A DNA stretch of 64,000 nt from an uncultured Neisseriaceae bacterium (GCA_946481965.1 CAMLPN010000004.1:1-64000), one strand, 5' to 3'; counted from the stretch's first letter, positions 36,227 through 47,504 are shown. Numbers and translations: made by a program. Notes: generated from the sequence alone by a model not told the origin.

Positions 36227-37342
36227 CTAACCAATAATTTGTTCAATTAAATATTCAATATCAGTTGCATTAACTGACTTGGGGTTGGTTTTGGTACAGC
36301 TGTCATTTAATACAGCGGTAATGACCTCCTGTAAATTTTGCCGCAATAATCCAATATCTGAACCTAATTCTTTTAATGATGCCGGAATACCCATCATCTT
36401 ATTCAGGCGCTGAATTTGTTTAACCAGCTGCTGTACCTGCATAATATTATTTTGATTTTGTAAATCCATTATTCTGGCACATAAAGCATAACGATCACGG
36501 ATATGTTCATCATCCTGACTATTAAATTTGATTATGATCGGTAACAACATTGCATTGATTTTGCCATGAGCGATGTGTAGTAATGCCCCCAAAGCATGAG
36601 CCATCCCATGTACTAGCCCTAATCCGGCAGAATTAAAAGCCATACCAGCTAAACAGGAAGCATGGTGAACTTTTTCTCTGGCATATTGGTTATTCAGATC
36701 GTGAAATACTTGTGGTAGGTATTCGTGAACCATACGTAAAGATTTTTCCGCCAAAGCATCGCTGAAATCATTAGCATTAATTGATACTAACGCTTCAATC
36801 GCATGTGTCATGACGTCCATACCAGTATCCATGGAAACGCTTCTGGGGACGCTCATCACTAAACTTGAATCTAATATAGCAACATCAGGCAGTAAATCCT
36901 CAGATACCAGAGGATATTTGATATTATTGGCGGGATCAGAAATAATCGCATAAGTAGTCACTTCCGAACCAGAACCACTTGTTGTTGGTATTGCCACTAA
37001 TAGTATCGAATCTACGATACCTAATGTATTTAATGTCGCGGCAATCCCTTTGGCAGCATCAAGCGAGGAACCACCACCAAAAGCTATAATTACCTGCGGT
37101 CTTAACTCATAAAAAAAACGAGCTCCTTGTTGCAACACATCAATACTGGGATCAGGTTTTACTTCACTGAAAACAGCTGTTTCACATTGTGCTAATTGTT
37201 CAGTTATTCGATTAATTAATCCCGATGAAACCATAAAACTATCGGTCACAATGCCGACTCTTTGGCCGGCATATTGCTGTAAAGTTTGTAAGGCATTTTC
37301 GCCACTGTAAATACGCGATCTAATGCTGAACTGGTTAACCAT
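36227..37342 (-). CDS. pduQ: Iron-containing alcohol dehydrogenase, PduQ/EutG-like
   Basis: Group III alcohol dehydrogenase that reduces the aldehyde to the alcohol and recycles NADH inside the shell. The NAD site is IAFGGGSSLDAAKGI; PTTSGSGSEVT and the metal-binding histidines in LGLVHGMAHALGALLHIAHGK are present. The family begins close to MVNQFSIRSRIYSG, so I start there (371 aa); the ORF track adds 23 residues from a TTG, without a clear ribosome-binding site at either. The overall pattern follows Salmonella PduQ (370 aa). First gene of the operon running down to 32966. Confidence 0.93.
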   Translation of the reverse strand: MVNQFSIRSRIYSGENALQTLQQYAGQRVGIVTDSFMVSSGLINRITEQLAQCETAVFSEVKPDPSIDVLQQGARFFYELRPQVIIAFGGGSSLDAAKGIAATLNTLGIVDSILLVAIPTTSGSGSEVTTYAIISDPANNIKYPLVSEDLLPDVAILDSSLVMSVPRSVSMDTGMDVMTHAIEALVSINANDFSDALAEKSLRMVHEYLPQVFHDLNNQYAREKVHHASCLAGMAFNSAGLGLVHGMAHALGALLHIAHGKINAMLLPIIIKFNSQDDEHIRDRYALCARIMDLQNQNNIMQVQQLVKQIQRLNKMMGIPASLKELGSDIGLLRQNLQEVITAVLNDSCTKTNPKSVNATDIEYLIEQIIG

Positions 37343-37798
37343 ATGACACCCGTTGCCTGAATAAAATAACGTAGATTTCTGTACAGGTAATCTATCATTC
37401 ATTATTTTCAAAGTAATAGGTTATCCTTGCTCAACAATAGTACAATTTTGTCATTAATATTTTTTAATATCAAAAAAATCATCTGACGATAGCAATTTGT
37501 GCACAGAAATAATTCACTAAATCTGGACAAGCGGTCACTTACATAATAATAAATATTTGAATAACGAGTTATTTTTATCCAAACCTCTTTAAATTTCACC
37601 ATTTGTCATTTCCTGTTCTGACAGACATGGGAGCAATATATACTCGGCATTAGTATTTTCTTGTCCTTAGCAAAATCTAATCCACAAATAAACTTGGTGT
37701 ACATGTCAAAAAAATACAGTTTTCCGTTATTTGCTTTATGTTACTTTTGCCCTATTCAATCATGTTAATTTCTGACATCAAACCGGAGTTTATTCAAA
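37343..37798. other. Divergent promoter region between alcohol dehydrogenase and membrane-protein operons
   Basis: About 450 bp without a credible gene. It must hold promoters for the leftward enzyme operon and the rightward membrane protein-ackA pair. The conserved block found before the two BMC-H genes was not found here by eye, so this pair may be regulated differently. GGAGT precedes the rightward start. Confidence 0.45.
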
Positions 37799-38704
37799 AT
37801 GGAAATATCAAATTTATTAATTGCTTTTGGCTGCGGTATTTTTGGTGCAGCACTGGGTGCCTTAGCTGCTTTTGAATTCGTCGGTTTATTGGTTATTGCT
37901 CTGGTCATCATACAAGTATCAACCGGTGCTCCATCAGACTTTATCAATTTTCCCTTCGGATACTTCGGACCTCATGCTGGTGGCTTTGGTGCTGGTGTTG
38001 CCGCTACCGCTTACGCAGCCAGAAAAGGCAAAATCGGTTCCGGTCGCGATATCACAACCGGTTTGTGTGGGCTGGATTCACCGGATGTTTTACTGGTTGG
38101 TGGTGTGTTTGGGGTTATAGGTTTTCTATGTATTTGGGTATTTAATAAAATCCCTAATTTTTCTTCAGGTCTTGCCTGGACTGATACGGTTGCATTTACT
38201 GTGATTGTTTCTGGAATAATCACTCGTCTGGTATTCGGTAAGACTGGGATATTCGGTAAGCCTGAACAAGGTATCAGTCATTTAAATCCGCCCGCTGAAA
38301 AATGCTGGATGCCTTATCACAGTCGTTTAAGTCAACTAGTGACTTTAGGAGTTGGTGTTGGTATGGCTGCAGGTTATTTAGGCGTTTCTCTTGGTGGTAA
38401 TGGTGCTCTGTTAGCTTTTGGCGTATCCGCTTTTTCATTAATATTTTTACATTTTAATACTAATGTGCCCATTTCTCATCATATTGGTCTGCCGGCAGCA
38501 ACCGCGGCAGCGTTATCTGGAAGTATTATCTGGGCAGGTATAACCGGCATTTGCTGTGCATTACTGGGTGAGTTTCTTTCTCGCTTATTTTTAGTTCATG
38601 GCGATACTCATATTGATCCACCGGCATTTACCATTTTCATCTCCACTACTATCATTCATTTTCTGTCGACTGTTGGGCTGTTTAGTGCAATCACACTGAT
38701 TTAA
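37799..38704 (+). CDS. Polytopic membrane protein next to ackA, unrecognised
   Basis: 301 aa with about seven to eight hydrophobic segments, glycine-rich: FGCGIFGAALGALAAFEFVG near the start, PHAGGFGAGVAATAYAARKG in the first half and a later GYLGVSLGGNGALLAFG. No signal peptide, no ATP-binding or binding-protein motif. I do not recognise the family. Its placement 69 bases upstream of ackA, beside the alcohol dehydrogenase operon, suggests it moves the compartment's substrate or product (diol, propanol, propionate), but that is contextual inference. GGAGT about nine bases upstream supports the start. Confidence 0.75.
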   Translation: MEISNLLIAFGCGIFGAALGALAAFEFVGLLVIALVIIQVSTGAPSDFINFPFGYFGPHAGGFGAGVAATAYAARKGKIGSGRDITTGLCGLDSPDVLLVGGVFGVIGFLCIWVFNKIPNFSSGLAWTDTVAFTVIVSGIITRLVFGKTGIFGKPEQGISHLNPPAEKCWMPYHSRLSQLVTLGVGVGMAAGYLGVSLGGNGALLAFGVSAFSLIFLHFNTNVPISHHIGLPAATAAALSGSIIWAGITGICCALLGEFLSRLFLVHGDTHIDPPAFTIFISTTIIHFLSTVGLFSAITLI

Positions 38705-38773
38705 TTACTTAAACACGGCACGAGTTACAGCAATTATTTAGTTTATGACAAAAGAATTATTAAAAGGGTAACC

Positions 38774-39985
38774 ATGGGTTTAAACAACAATGTTTTAGTA
38801 CTTAATTGTGGCAGTTCATCACTAAAATTTGCCATTATTAATCCGCAAACCGCAACAGTATATTTATCAGGGCTGGCAGAATGCTTTAATCTGCCTGAGG
38901 CCAGAATAAAATGGGATTTACAGGGGAATAAGCAACAAGCTGAGCTGAATGCAGGAGCAGCGCACAGTCAGGCTTTAAAATTCATTATTGAAACTATTTT
39001 GGCGCAACAACCAGAACTGATTAACAGTATTGTTGCCATTGGCCACAGAGTTGCCCATGGTGGCGAGAAAATCACTCAATCAGTGGTATTAGATGACACT
39101 ATTCTTCAGTATATCGAAGAGTCATCAATTTTTGCTCCATTACATAATCCAGCTAATCTGATTGGCATTCGTGAAGCCATGCTGGCTTTTCCACACTTAA
39201 AGCATAAAAATGTGGGCGTTTTTGATACAGCGTTCCATACCACTATGCCTAAAGAAGCTTTTTTGTATGCTATTCCTAAAGAGTTATACGAAAAACATGG
39301 TATTCGTCGTTATGGCTTTCACGGCACGAGTCATCAATATGTTTGTCAGCAAGCAGCCAAAATGCTGGATAAACCGATTGCGGAAACCAATATTATTACC
39401 TGTCATTTAGGTAATGGTGCATCCATTACTGCCATCAAAAATGGTCAAACCGTTGATACCTCAATGGGCTTAACCCCATTGGAAGGACTGGTAATGGGTA
39501 CCCGTTGTGGTGATATTGACCCGGCTATCATTATATTCTTATCTGAAAATTTACATATGCCTGTTGATAAGATCAATGATTTACTGAATAAAAAATCGGG
39601 TTTGATGGGATTAACCGGTGTCAGCAGTGATTGCCGTTATGTTACAGACCATTATGGCACTGAAGAAGGTGCTACCAATGCATTGGATGTGTTTGTACAT
39701 CGATTGGTTAAATATATTGGTGCTTACAGTACCTTATTGGACGGACGTCTGGACGCTATTGTCTTTACTGGTGGTATTGGTGAAAATTCAGCCGAAGTTC
39801 GTAAGATGGCGCTGGATAAATTGAGCATCTTGGGTGTTAGCATTGATCAGGAAAGAAATCTGGCAGCACGCTTTGGTCAGTCAGGTGCTATTCATAAGCT
39901 AGGAACCCGTCCTGTATTGGTTATTCCGACCAACGAAGAATTAATGATCGCTCAGGATACAGCCCGACTTATCATTAACCAATAG
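38774..39985 (+). CDS. ackA: Acetate/propionate kinase
   Basis: 403 aa. It transfers phosphate from acyl-phosphate to ADP, the ATP-yielding last step. Signatures: [13 protein letters not shown] at the start, [35 protein letters not shown] and FTGGIGENS. Sequence alone does not separate acetate kinase from the PduW-type propionate kinase; family members use both. Position beside the BMC locus suggests it serves propionyl-phosphate from PduL, but it may also be the cell's general AckA. No pta lies next to it. Confidence 0.93.
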   Translation: MGLNNNVLVLNCGSSSLKFAIINPQTATVYLSGLAECFNLPEARIKWDLQGNKQQAELNAGAAHSQALKFIIETILAQQPELINSIVAIGHRVAHGGEKITQSVVLDDTILQYIEESSIFAPLHNPANLIGIREAMLAFPHLKHKNVGVFDTAFHTTMPKEAFLYAIPKELYEKHGIRRYGFHGTSHQYVCQQAAKMLDKPIAETNIITCHLGNGASITAIKNGQTVDTSMGLTPLEGLVMGTRCGDIDPAIIIFLSENLHMPVDKINDLLNKKSGLMGLTGVSSDCRYVTDHYGTEEGATNALDVFVHRLVKYIGAYSTLLDGRLDAIVFTGGIGENSAEVRKMALDKLSILGVSIDQERNLAARFGQSGAIHKLGTRPVLVIPTNEELMIAQDTARLIINQ

Positions 39986-40024
39986 TAAAACCGATTTTAT
40001 CAACATCGGTGTCATCAGTTCAGA

Positions 40025-40070
40025 AACTATCTGTGACAGAGAATATCTGTGGCAGATAGTTATTTTATTT
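40025..40070 (+). terminator. Hairpin terminator after ackA
   Basis: AACTATCTG / CAGATAGTT inverted repeat about 40 bases past the ackA stop, followed by TATTTTATTTT. Loop is long and can form an inner hairpin, so strength is uncertain. It marks the right end of the BMC island before mutS. Confidence 0.65.
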
Positions 40071-40249
40071 TATCTGCACAAAATTAAATAAACTGCAAAC
40101 AAATATTTTTAATAAAAACAATATTATAAATACATATTTAACACTATTCATAACTTACTTGCCGGTATGAGTAGGGCAGAACAGGCAAACACAGTTAATA
40201 CAGTCTGTTACAATAAGTCTTTAGTCAAACAAAATAATTTTCTAAGCCA

Positions 40250-42859
40250 ATGAGCAAACCGACTTTGACACCGATGATGTCGCAATACATGTCGATAAAA
40301 GCCGACCATCAAGATAAATTATTATTTTACCGGATGGGGGACTTCTATGAACTGTTTCTGGAAGATGCTGTGGAAGCGGCACGTTTACTTGATATTACTC
40401 TGACTACCCGCGGACAAATAAATGGCGAACCCATTAAAATGGCGGGAGTGCCCTATCATGCAGTTGAACAATATCTGGCTAAACTGGTAAAACAAGGTAA
40501 AAGCGTAGCCATCTGTGAACAGGTCGGAGAAGTTGGTGCAGTAAAAGGGCCGGTAGAACGCAAAGTTGTCCGCATCGTTACCCCCGGTACGCTAACTGAC
40601 AGTGCACTGCTGGAAGATAAAGAAACCAATCGCATTGCTGCATTATATTTTTATAAGAAACACATTGGTTTAGCGTGGTTATCACTACAAAGTGGGGAAT
40701 TTCGCTGCAAAATCATTACACCGGAAGCCGTAACACATGAACTGGCTCGTTTGCAGGCTGCGGAAATACTGCTCTCTGATCAAACACAAGACAGATTAGA
40801 CCTAAGCGGCTATCGACAACAACTAACCCGTCTACATGGCTGGCAATTTGCTGCTGATACCGGGACACGATTAATTCAACGCTATTTCGGCAGTCAGGAT
40901 TTACGTGCTTTTGGTTTAGTGCCGGGTGAACATGATGCAGCTATAGGAGCTGCTGGTGCACTGCTTAACTATGTACAGCAGACACAAATGCAACTACCGC
41001 AACATTTGGATAGCCTGACTCTGGAACAGGAAACCACATATATTGGCATGGATGCGTCTACCCGACGCAATCTGGAATTAACCCAGACCCTAAGTGGCCA
41101 AAAAGCACCAACTTTATTCTCTGTTTTAGATCATTGCGCCACCCATATGGGCAGTCGTTTACTGGCTCAGTGGTTACATCAACCATTACGCCAGCAAAAA
41201 CATATCGTGGCTCGGCAAAAAGCCACTGAGGCACTTATTGCCCATCGGGATGCTATTACAGCCATGTTAAAACAGGTGGCAGATATTGAGCGAATTGCTG
41301 CACGGATTGCTATTGGCAGTGCACGACCACGGGATTTATCAGCTTTGCGCGATAGTCTGCATACATTGGCCGATTTCCAGCTAGCAAGCAGCACCGAAAG
41401 CTCACTGGTACAAACTTTATTTGAACAATTCCCACCGGCTAAAGCGGTGGCTGAGCAATTAACAGCAGCCATCATGCCAGAACCAGCCATCTGGCTACGT
41501 GACGGTGGAGTAATCAACAACAACTACAATCAGCAATTGGATGAATTACGTCGCCTGCAAGATCATGGCGATGACTTTCTGCAACAATTGGAAGCTCGTG
41601 AACGGGAACGTACCGGTCTGACCAGTTTAAAAGTAGAATTTAATCGCGTGCACGGCTTTTATATAGAACTGAGTAAAGCCCAATCAGAACAAGCACCGGC
41701 TGATTATCAACGTCGCCAGACCTTAAAAAATGCCGAGCGTTATATCACTCCTGAGCTAAAAGATTTTGAAGAAAAAGTACTGGGGGCACAGCAAAATGCA
41801 CTTGCTTTAGAAAAGCGCCTCTACGATGCATTACTGACCGAATTACAAACTGCACTTCCCTTGCTACAACGCTGTGCTAAAGCAGCAGCTACTCTGGATG
41901 TGCTGACCACATTTGCTGCCTATGCCGCTCAGACAGATTATTGTTTTGCGCAACTGGTTAATTATCCGTGTTTACAAATCAAAAACGGACGTCACCCTGT
42001 TGTTGCTGCTCAAGTGGCACAATTTACTGCCAATGATACCCATTTGGACGACAAACATCGTTTAATGTTACTGACCGGGCCCAATATGGGCGGTAAATCT
42101 ACCTATATGCGTCAGGTAGCCCTGATTGTATTACTGGCACATATTGGTGCTCCCGTGCCAGCGCAACAGTGCACACTGGGACCATTTGATCAGATATTTA
42201 CCCGTATTGGTGCCTCTGATGATTTGGCTTCTAACCGTTCCACTTTTATGGTTGAAATGTCAGAAACGGCCTATATCCTGCATCATGCAACGGCACAGTC
42301 ATTAGTCCTGATGGACGAAGTTGGACGTGGTACTTCTACCTTTGATGGTTTGGCACTGGCTCAAGCTATCGCCGAACATTTGTTACAGAAAAATCGTAGC
42401 TATACTTTATTTGCCACACACTACTTTGAACTAACCCAATTACCGGAACAATTCAGCCACGCCTTTAACATGCATCTTTCGGCCATTGAGGATGGACAAG
42501 AAATTACTTTTCTGCACCATATTGAACCCGGCCCAGCCAGCAAAAGTTATGGTATTGCGGTGGCCAAATTAGCTGGCTTACCAAACCGTGCCCTTAATGC
42601 AGCCTATCGCCATCTACAGGCACTTGAGCAACATGCTGCCGCTAATCAGCCACAAATGGATATGTTTCAGTCCAAAACAGAAACCGATGCCGCGATAACT
42701 GATACTGATATGACACCAGCTGCTACTAATTCATCGCTACCAGAAGATCTGGGTGCAAAATTTACGGCTTTACATCCAGATGAATTAACACCAAAGGCAG
42801 CTCTGGATGCAGTTTATGAATTGGCACAGTGGTGGCAGAATTATCAGAAAAATTCCTGA
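40250..42859 (+). CDS. mutS: DNA mismatch repair protein MutS
   Basis: 869 aa, full length. The N-terminal mismatch-binding domain carries the Phe-x-Glu wedge (FYELF near residue 33, within [10 protein letters not shown]). The C-terminal ABC-type ATPase has Walker [15 protein letters not shown] near residue 612 and Walker [15 protein letters not shown]. It recognises base mismatches and recruits MutL. The C-terminal tail has the short beta-clamp/tetramer-type region. It is the right flank of the BMC island. Codon use is less AT-biased than in the island. Confidence 0.97.
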   Translation: MSKPTLTPMMSQYMSIKADHQDKLLFYRMGDFYELFLEDAVEAARLLDITLTTRGQINGEPIKMAGVPYHAVEQYLAKLVKQGKSVAICEQVGEVGAVKGPVERKVVRIVTPGTLTDSALLEDKETNRIAALYFYKKHIGLAWLSLQSGEFRCKIITPEAVTHELARLQAAEILLSDQTQDRLDLSGYRQQLTRLHGWQFAADTGTRLIQRYFGSQDLRAFGLVPGEHDAAIGAAGALLNYVQQTQMQLPQHLDSLTLEQETTYIGMDASTRRNLELTQTLSGQKAPTLFSVLDHCATHMGSRLLAQWLHQPLRQQKHIVARQKATEALIAHRDAITAMLKQVADIERIAARIAIGSARPRDLSALRDSLHTLADFQLASSTESSLVQTLFEQFPPAKAVAEQLTAAIMPEPAIWLRDGGVINNNYNQQLDELRRLQDHGDDFLQQLEARERERTGLTSLKVEFNRVHGFYIELSKAQSEQAPADYQRRQTLKNAERYITPELKDFEEKVLGAQQNALALEKRLYDALLTELQTALPLLQRCAKAAATLDVLTTFAAYAAQTDYCFAQLVNYPCLQIKNGRHPVVAAQVAQFTANDTHLDDKHRLMLLTGPNMGGKSTYMRQVALIVLLAHIGAPVPAQQCTLGPFDQIFTRIGASDDLASNRSTFMVEMSETAYILHHATAQSLVLMDEVGRGTSTFDGLALAQAIAEHLLQKNRSYTLFATHYFELTQLPEQFSHAFNMHLSAIEDGQEITFLHHIEPGPASKSYGIAVAKLAGLPNRALNAAYRHLQALEQHAAANQPQMDMFQSKTETDAAITDTDMTPAATNSSLPEDLGAKFTALHPDELTPKAALDAVYELAQWWQNYQKNS

Positions 42860-42938
42860 TAAAACAGTCACAATCCATCATTGCAAATTTTTAGCTTGAC
42901 ATTATCTGTATCTTGCGTATAATTGTTTCCTTACCAGA

Positions 42939-43015
<77 letters not shown>

Positions 43016-43022
43016 GTTTTCT

Positions 43023-43055
43023 AAACGCCTTGTATTTTACAAGGCGTTTTGTTTT
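43023..43055 (+). terminator. Rho-independent terminator after tRNA-fMet
   Basis: AAACGCCTTGT / ACAAGGCGTTT stem with a short ATTTT loop and a following TTGTTTT. It begins eight bases after the CCA end. Confidence 0.92.
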
Positions 43056-43288
43056 ATCTACTAAAATCATCCATACCAATTGTTAGCCTATCACTCAGTA
43101 AAGCTGGGTACAGAGTTGGTACATACCAAGCTATAATTAAAATCAGCATTATCTGTATCGCCAAAATATCACAACAAAATATCTCTATTCTGAAACTTCA
43201 TATTTACCGATAAGCAATAATCGCTGCTTAATGTTTTTATCAAGATGATGATTTTAATAATTGCCTAGCACAGTCAATTTTACTTATA

Positions 43289-43936
43289 TTAGTTCCGATA
43301 ATCTTTATTATCAGGATAAACCCATAATTTCTGATCATGTACTTCAGCCAGAAATACATCATCGAGTTTCTCCCCTAAGCGGTTTAATTCACTTTCTAAC
43401 CAATCCTCATCATAGCCCAATATCTTAAGATTATCCGTATTAACTACACTATTTTCAATGACCACAACCGCCATGGCCGGATCACCTTTTTTTACCACTG
43501 TCATCTGACCATTATATTCAAACCACACATCACTCAATATTTCCAAACTGGTATAACCGCGTTGGTGTAATAGCATAATAAAATCCCGTATGGATAGCCT
43601 TGCTTTGCGAAAATTTTGCGTCAACAGAATGCCATTCTGCATTAAGCGCACAGATGTACCATCCACGAAATCCTTAGCAAACGTACGCTGAAAAGTGATA
43701 TAGCGAACCAGTAACAATAATCCAGCCCAGAATGTAGCGGCAATTACTAATAATAAAAAGCTAATTGAAGGATTATATAAAGGACCGCCAATGATCGCCC
43801 CCAAAACCACATTACCAACCTGATCAATAGCCGATATCGGTGCCAGTGAACCTTTACCGGATAAATTGATATAAACCAACAAAATACAAAACGCCACCAG
43901 CATTTTAAAAATAATATTGATATAGATGGTATTCAT
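43289..43936 (-). CDS. DUF421 (YetF-like) membrane protein
   Basis: 215 aa. Two to three N-terminal membrane segments (KMLVAFCILLVYINL, FLLLVIAATFWAGLLLLV) include the family pattern ISAIDQVGNVVLGAIIGGPLY. A cytoplasmic YetF-type C-terminal domain follows, with NGILLTQNFRKARLSIRDF. Function of the family is poorly known; some Bacillus members affect spore germination and membrane properties. It is alone between the initiator tRNA and prfH. Flanking gaps of under 300 bp show no genes. Confidence 0.88.
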   Translation of the reverse strand: MNTIYINIIFKMLVAFCILLVYINLSGKGSLAPISAIDQVGNVVLGAIIGGPLYNPSISFLLLVIAATFWAGLLLLVRYITFQRTFAKDFVDGTSVRLMQNGILLTQNFRKARLSIRDFIMLLHQRGYTSLEILSDVWFEYNGQMTVVKKGDPAMAVVVIENSVVNTDNLKILGYDEDWLESELNRLGEKLDDVFLAEVHDQKLWVYPDNKDYRN

Positions 43937-44219
43937 CTGAGCTTCCTTTGTCTGTACGACAGGTGTCTTATCTGAACATAATTAATATGAATATTAATAA
44001 ACAGATGATCGGCTGATACATACTGATACTGTATCTGGTATATAACCAACAGACTATAATACCTGACTGATTTTTATAGATTTCTTACATTATTTTTCCT
44101 ATTTAGTTTTTTCAGGCTCAGATCAAAAAAATAATACCGTTAACAACTATTCCCCTTAATACATATAAATAATACAAAAGCATACAGGCACCAGTAATAT
44201 ACTGATTGCCTGCAAATAA

Positions 44220-44828
44220 TTATAATGGTCGGAAATCCATCTGCGTAAATACTCGTATCGGATTACCGCGGTCTATCTGATGATGATGTTTACGATGAAT
44301 AGCCTTATTGCGTGCCTGTAACTGCTGGGCCTGTTGTGCCAACTTTTGCTGCAACAGTACCATAGCCAATTTCTTATTGACATGCTGGCTACGCTCAGTT
44401 TGCACCTTAACACTTATACCACTGGCTACATGAGTTGCCCGGACTGCAGATTCGGTTTTATTAACATGTTGTCCACCCGCTCCAGATGCACGCATAGTTT
44501 CAAATACAATCTCATCAGAATACTGCTGTGTAACTGGTTCAAAACAACTGGCGCCGATAAACCAGTTTTTGCGTTTGTGCTGTGGCCGATAAGGGCTGCT
44601 GCAAATCCACTGAATAGTACCCTGCCACCTATTCGCTAGTGCTTTAACCTGATCACCCTCCAGAGCAATCAATACCGAACGCAGTCCACCTTTAGCTGCT
44701 TCCTGCTCTAGAACCTGTACCTCAACTTGCATTTGTTTGGCTTCATACTGTAATCGTGCTAATGCTTTTACTACAGCCAGACAGCACTCTGCCGGTCCGT
44801 AAGCAGAAGATAATTGTAATAATTGCAT
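44220..44828 (-). CDS. prfH: Peptide chain release factor-like protein PrfH
   Basis: 202 aa. It contains the catalytic GGQ tripeptide in [16 protein letters not shown] but lacks the codon-recognition domain of RF1/RF2, matching PrfH length and layout. Basic C-terminus. PrfH is known to release peptide from ribosomes whose 16S rRNA decoding centre has been cleaved, so that the partner RtcB2 can re-ligate the rRNA. The start shares one base with the rtcB stop (TAATG), an operon arrangement typical of the rtcB2-prfH repair pair. Confidence 0.92.
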   Translation of the reverse strand: MQLLQLSSAYGPAECCLAVVKALARLQYEAKQMQVEVQVLEQEAAKGGLRSVLIALEGDQVKALANRWQGTIQWICSSPYRPQHKRKNWFIGASCFEPVTQQYSDEIVFETMRASGAGGQHVNKTESAVRATHVASGISVKVQTERSQHVNKKLAMVLLQQKLAQQAQQLQARNKAIHRKHHHQIDRGNPIRVFTQMDFRPL

Positions 44829-45964
44829 TATCTTTTCTCCGTACGAACTTTATAAGTAATCACTGGCTTAAAGCGTGCCACAGGTCGAATCAATTGCGCC
44901 TGAACCATAGCAGCAATCACACTTTCGATCGGTTTATATGCCTGAGGAGCCTCTTCATACAGTAGCTCCCGATCACAACAGATAACCCGACTACCCTGTG
45001 CTGTACGTGTTAGCTGTTCAGCGGTATAACATCCTGTTAGTCGACCTTTGCAAGTAGAACGCTGCCATTTACGTCCTGCTCCATGTGCCAGAGAATACAG
45101 AGAAAGTGCAGTATTCAGAGGCTGGACAAGATAAGTGAAATCACCACGCGACCCGGGAATAATCACCAGCCCCTTAGTAGCAGGTGCTGCTCCTTTACGG
45201 TGCAACCAGCCCCATTCACCATCAATGGCAACAGACTCAATAAAATTGTGGCTGATATCAACCAGTTTTTGCCCCTGCACACGCAGATTGGCCAGTATGC
45301 GTCGAGCAATCAATTCTCGATTTTGCTGTGCATACTCCAGTGCATGATTGTGTTGCGTAATATATGCACTGCCGGCAGTACTATCAGCGATTAAACCCTG
45401 ATGGCCATACTGGCGCATATGTTCATTCAGAATCATACCGCCTAAACCACGTGAGCCACTATGTACCATCAATTGCAAATGCTGAGCATTCAGGCTGATG
45501 TGCTGCGCAATTTCCGGCGCATAAATCGTTTCCAGCATTTGTAACTCGGCAAAATGATTGCCACTGCCAATAGTTCCGCAAGCATAGGTATGATCATTAA
45601 GTGGTCGTATTTCCGGCCATAAATCGATACATTCCGACGCAGATAATGGCTGGTCAATATTACCAAACCGTTTCACCAGCTTGCCCTGATTCATAGCACG
45701 GATTTTTACCGTGGTTTGCCATAAGCTCATTCCACAACCAATATCACCACCAATTAAGGCAGGATAAAGATAGTTTGTAGTGTAAAAAGCCGCGCCTATC
45801 GGACAAGCACGACCAGGGTGTAGATCTGGCATACCAGCTACGTACTTGATACCTGGCAATGTTGCTGTTGTTTGTAGTTGTCGGATGGCCTCGCCTTCCA
45901 ACCAGAGTTCTGGTGAAGTTATCAGAGTAATATTGTCAGCCAACCGTTGAATAGAATTGCCCAT
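44828..45964 (-). CDS. rtcB: RNA ligase RtcB (RtcB2-type, PrfH-linked)
   Basis: GTP/Mn-dependent RNA ligase joining 3'-phosphate (or 2',3'-cyclic phosphate) to 5'-OH ends. The start is set at ATG of MGNSIQRL (378 aa); the ORF track uses a TTG five codons earlier. Motifs: [23 protein letters not shown] (metal Cys), [32 protein letters not shown] and the guanylylated-His region [13 protein letters not shown]. Shorter than canonical ~408-aa RtcB, as expected for RtcB2. Coupled to prfH; no rtcA or rtcR regulator is present. Confidence 0.94.
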   Translation of the reverse strand: MGNSIQRLADNITLITSPELWLEGEAIRQLQTTATLPGIKYVAGMPDLHPGRACPIGAAFYTTNYLYPALIGGDIGCGMSLWQTTVKIRAMNQGKLVKRFGNIDQPLSASECIDLWPEIRPLNDHTYACGTIGSGNHFAELQMLETIYAPEIAQHISLNAQHLQLMVHSGSRGLGGMILNEHMRQYGHQGLIADSTAGSAYITQHNHALEYAQQNRELIARRILANLRVQGQKLVDISHNFIESVAIDGEWGWLHRKGAAPATKGLVIIPGSRGDFTYLVQPLNTALSLYSLAHGAGRKWQRSTCKGRLTGCYTAEQLTRTAQGSRVICCDRELLYEEAPQAYKPIESVIAAMVQAQLIRPVARFKPVITYKVRTEKR

Positions 45965-46578
45965 TCTGATCCATTCCAATTATTTTAATTTTAATAATGA
46001 GCAGGCAATAGTGAACCATATTCATCCGAGATGAACAGGATTTGCATGCTGAATAATAAATTGGCAGGCCGTAGCCAAGGATCAGGAGATGATTAGCCCA
46101 GAAAAGACCTGCAAGGAACTGATAATACAAACATAACTTTTCCTTTCCATTGCAGTGTTGATAAATTGAAGAGTACAGCAATGTAAATGATGTTTTACAT
46201 AGAGTCAAATATTTTAATTAATTGTATTCATGTTAGCTGATCATCAGTGCCATATTGTCGCTAGTTCACTACGGTATGGTAGTTATTGTCAAATAAGGGA
46301 ATCACACAGTATCAGTAATCAGAGAATACAGCATCTGAAGGCTGGATCTGTGAAATAACTATATGTGCCTATTCTTGTTATCGCTGAATTTCGCCTTTGA
46401 TATTTATTTTATATCGCTAATTTCGTATTTCTGTATTTTCTGTTTTTTATATATGCTTTTATTAGGTTCTACTCAAGCACCATTTATGCATTTAAATTTC
46501 AGAGAATGATGATGGCAAATTATGAATCATTTATTTCTGATCTTGCCCAGAAAATAGCTGTACCGGCTTAGGATACTC
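45965..46578. other. Intergenic region between rtcB and the NHL-repeat gene
   Basis: About 610 bp with promoters for divergent genes. A 20-codon open frame (MMANYESFISDL..., 46507-46571) immediately precedes the NHL gene, too short to call. No sigma-54-type GG/GC promoter for the rtcB-prfH pair was evident by eye. Confidence 0.45.
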
Positions 46579-47457
46579 ATGATGAAAAAAATTTCTTTAT
46601 ATACCATTACTTTTGCTTGTTTTGCTTTATGTATTTTATATTTATACGGAAGGGGGGATATGGCCAACTCAACAACGACCGGAGCAACTGCATCCAGAGC
46701 AACTTCATCCAAAGCATCAACAGATAAATCTGCCGGATTAACCGCTGTAGCATCTTCTTTTAATGCGCCCACAGGTATTGCTTTTGATAGCTCAGGTGCC
46801 ATGTATGTTACCAACTGGTCTGGTAATTCAATCACCAGAATAACAGCTAACGGAGAGCGTAAAACGATTTATTCTAATATTTCCTCTCCTGCTGGTATCG
46901 TAATTGATGCACAAGATAATATTTATGTATCATCATATAGTGATGATTATATTCTCAAAATCACTGCTGACGGCAAAGCTGAAAAAATTTCTGATGGCTA
47001 CCATACCCCGACAGGTATTGCCTTTTCCAATTCAGGAAAATTGCTGATTACTAACCGCTCAACCGGAGAAATTGTGGCCCTAGACTTAAATAACGGTCGC
47101 AAAGAAATTATTGCACGCGGTCTATCCACACCAGTTGGTGTAACACAGTTACCGGATGAAAGTTTGGTTGTTTCTCAGTATAGTGGTCGCCTGACCTTAG
47201 TTCGGCCAGATGGTCGGCAAGAAGAACTGGGTAGCGGTTTCAACCGACCGGGGGTAGGTATTGTCACCGTTTCACCAAATGTTGTTGCCGTGATTGATAA
47301 TGGCGCTGATATGGTACGCACCGTTGATATTAAAACCCGCAGGGTAAGTAATTTAGTTACCTCTTTACCTGGTGCAGTAGCGTTGACCCTACACAATAAT
47401 CGCTACTATATAGGTACATGGGGGGATGGTACTGTTTATGCATATAGTCCTAAATAG
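46579..47457 (+). CDS. NHL-repeat beta-propeller protein, exported or membrane-anchored
   Basis: 292 aa. The N-terminal hydrophobic segment (YTITFACFALCILYLYG) is a signal peptide or anchor, followed by a Thr/Ser/Ala-rich linker. From ~residue 55 come six NHL/SMP-30-like blades of ~40 residues, e.g. PTGIAFDSSGAMYVTNWSGN and PTGIAFSNSGKLLITNRSTG. Vgb-like propellers bind ligands or proteins in the periplasm; some are lactonases, but no catalytic metal site is identifiable here. Isolated gene with its own terminator. Start is the first of two adjacent ATGs. Confidence 0.85.
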   Translation: MMKKISLYTITFACFALCILYLYGRGDMANSTTTGATASRATSSKASTDKSAGLTAVASSFNAPTGIAFDSSGAMYVTNWSGNSITRITANGERKTIYSNISSPAGIVIDAQDNIYVSSYSDDYILKITADGKAEKISDGYHTPTGIAFSNSGKLLITNRSTGEIVALDLNNGRKEIIARGLSTPVGVTQLPDESLVVSQYSGRLTLVRPDGRQEELGSGFNRPGVGIVTVSPNVVAVIDNGADMVRTVDIKTRRVSNLVTSLPGAVALTLHNNRYYIGTWGDGTVYAYSPK

Positions 47458-47504
47458 GATTCAAACTAGACATTAATTTCAATAAACTGTTCAAGCCAGT
47501 TTCT

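Noticed and set aside
45936-46208. 90-aa minus-strand ORF upstream of rtcB
   Set aside because: Overlaps the rtcB start, Cys/Tyr/Leu-rich composition typical of AT-rich noise, no ribosome-binding site.
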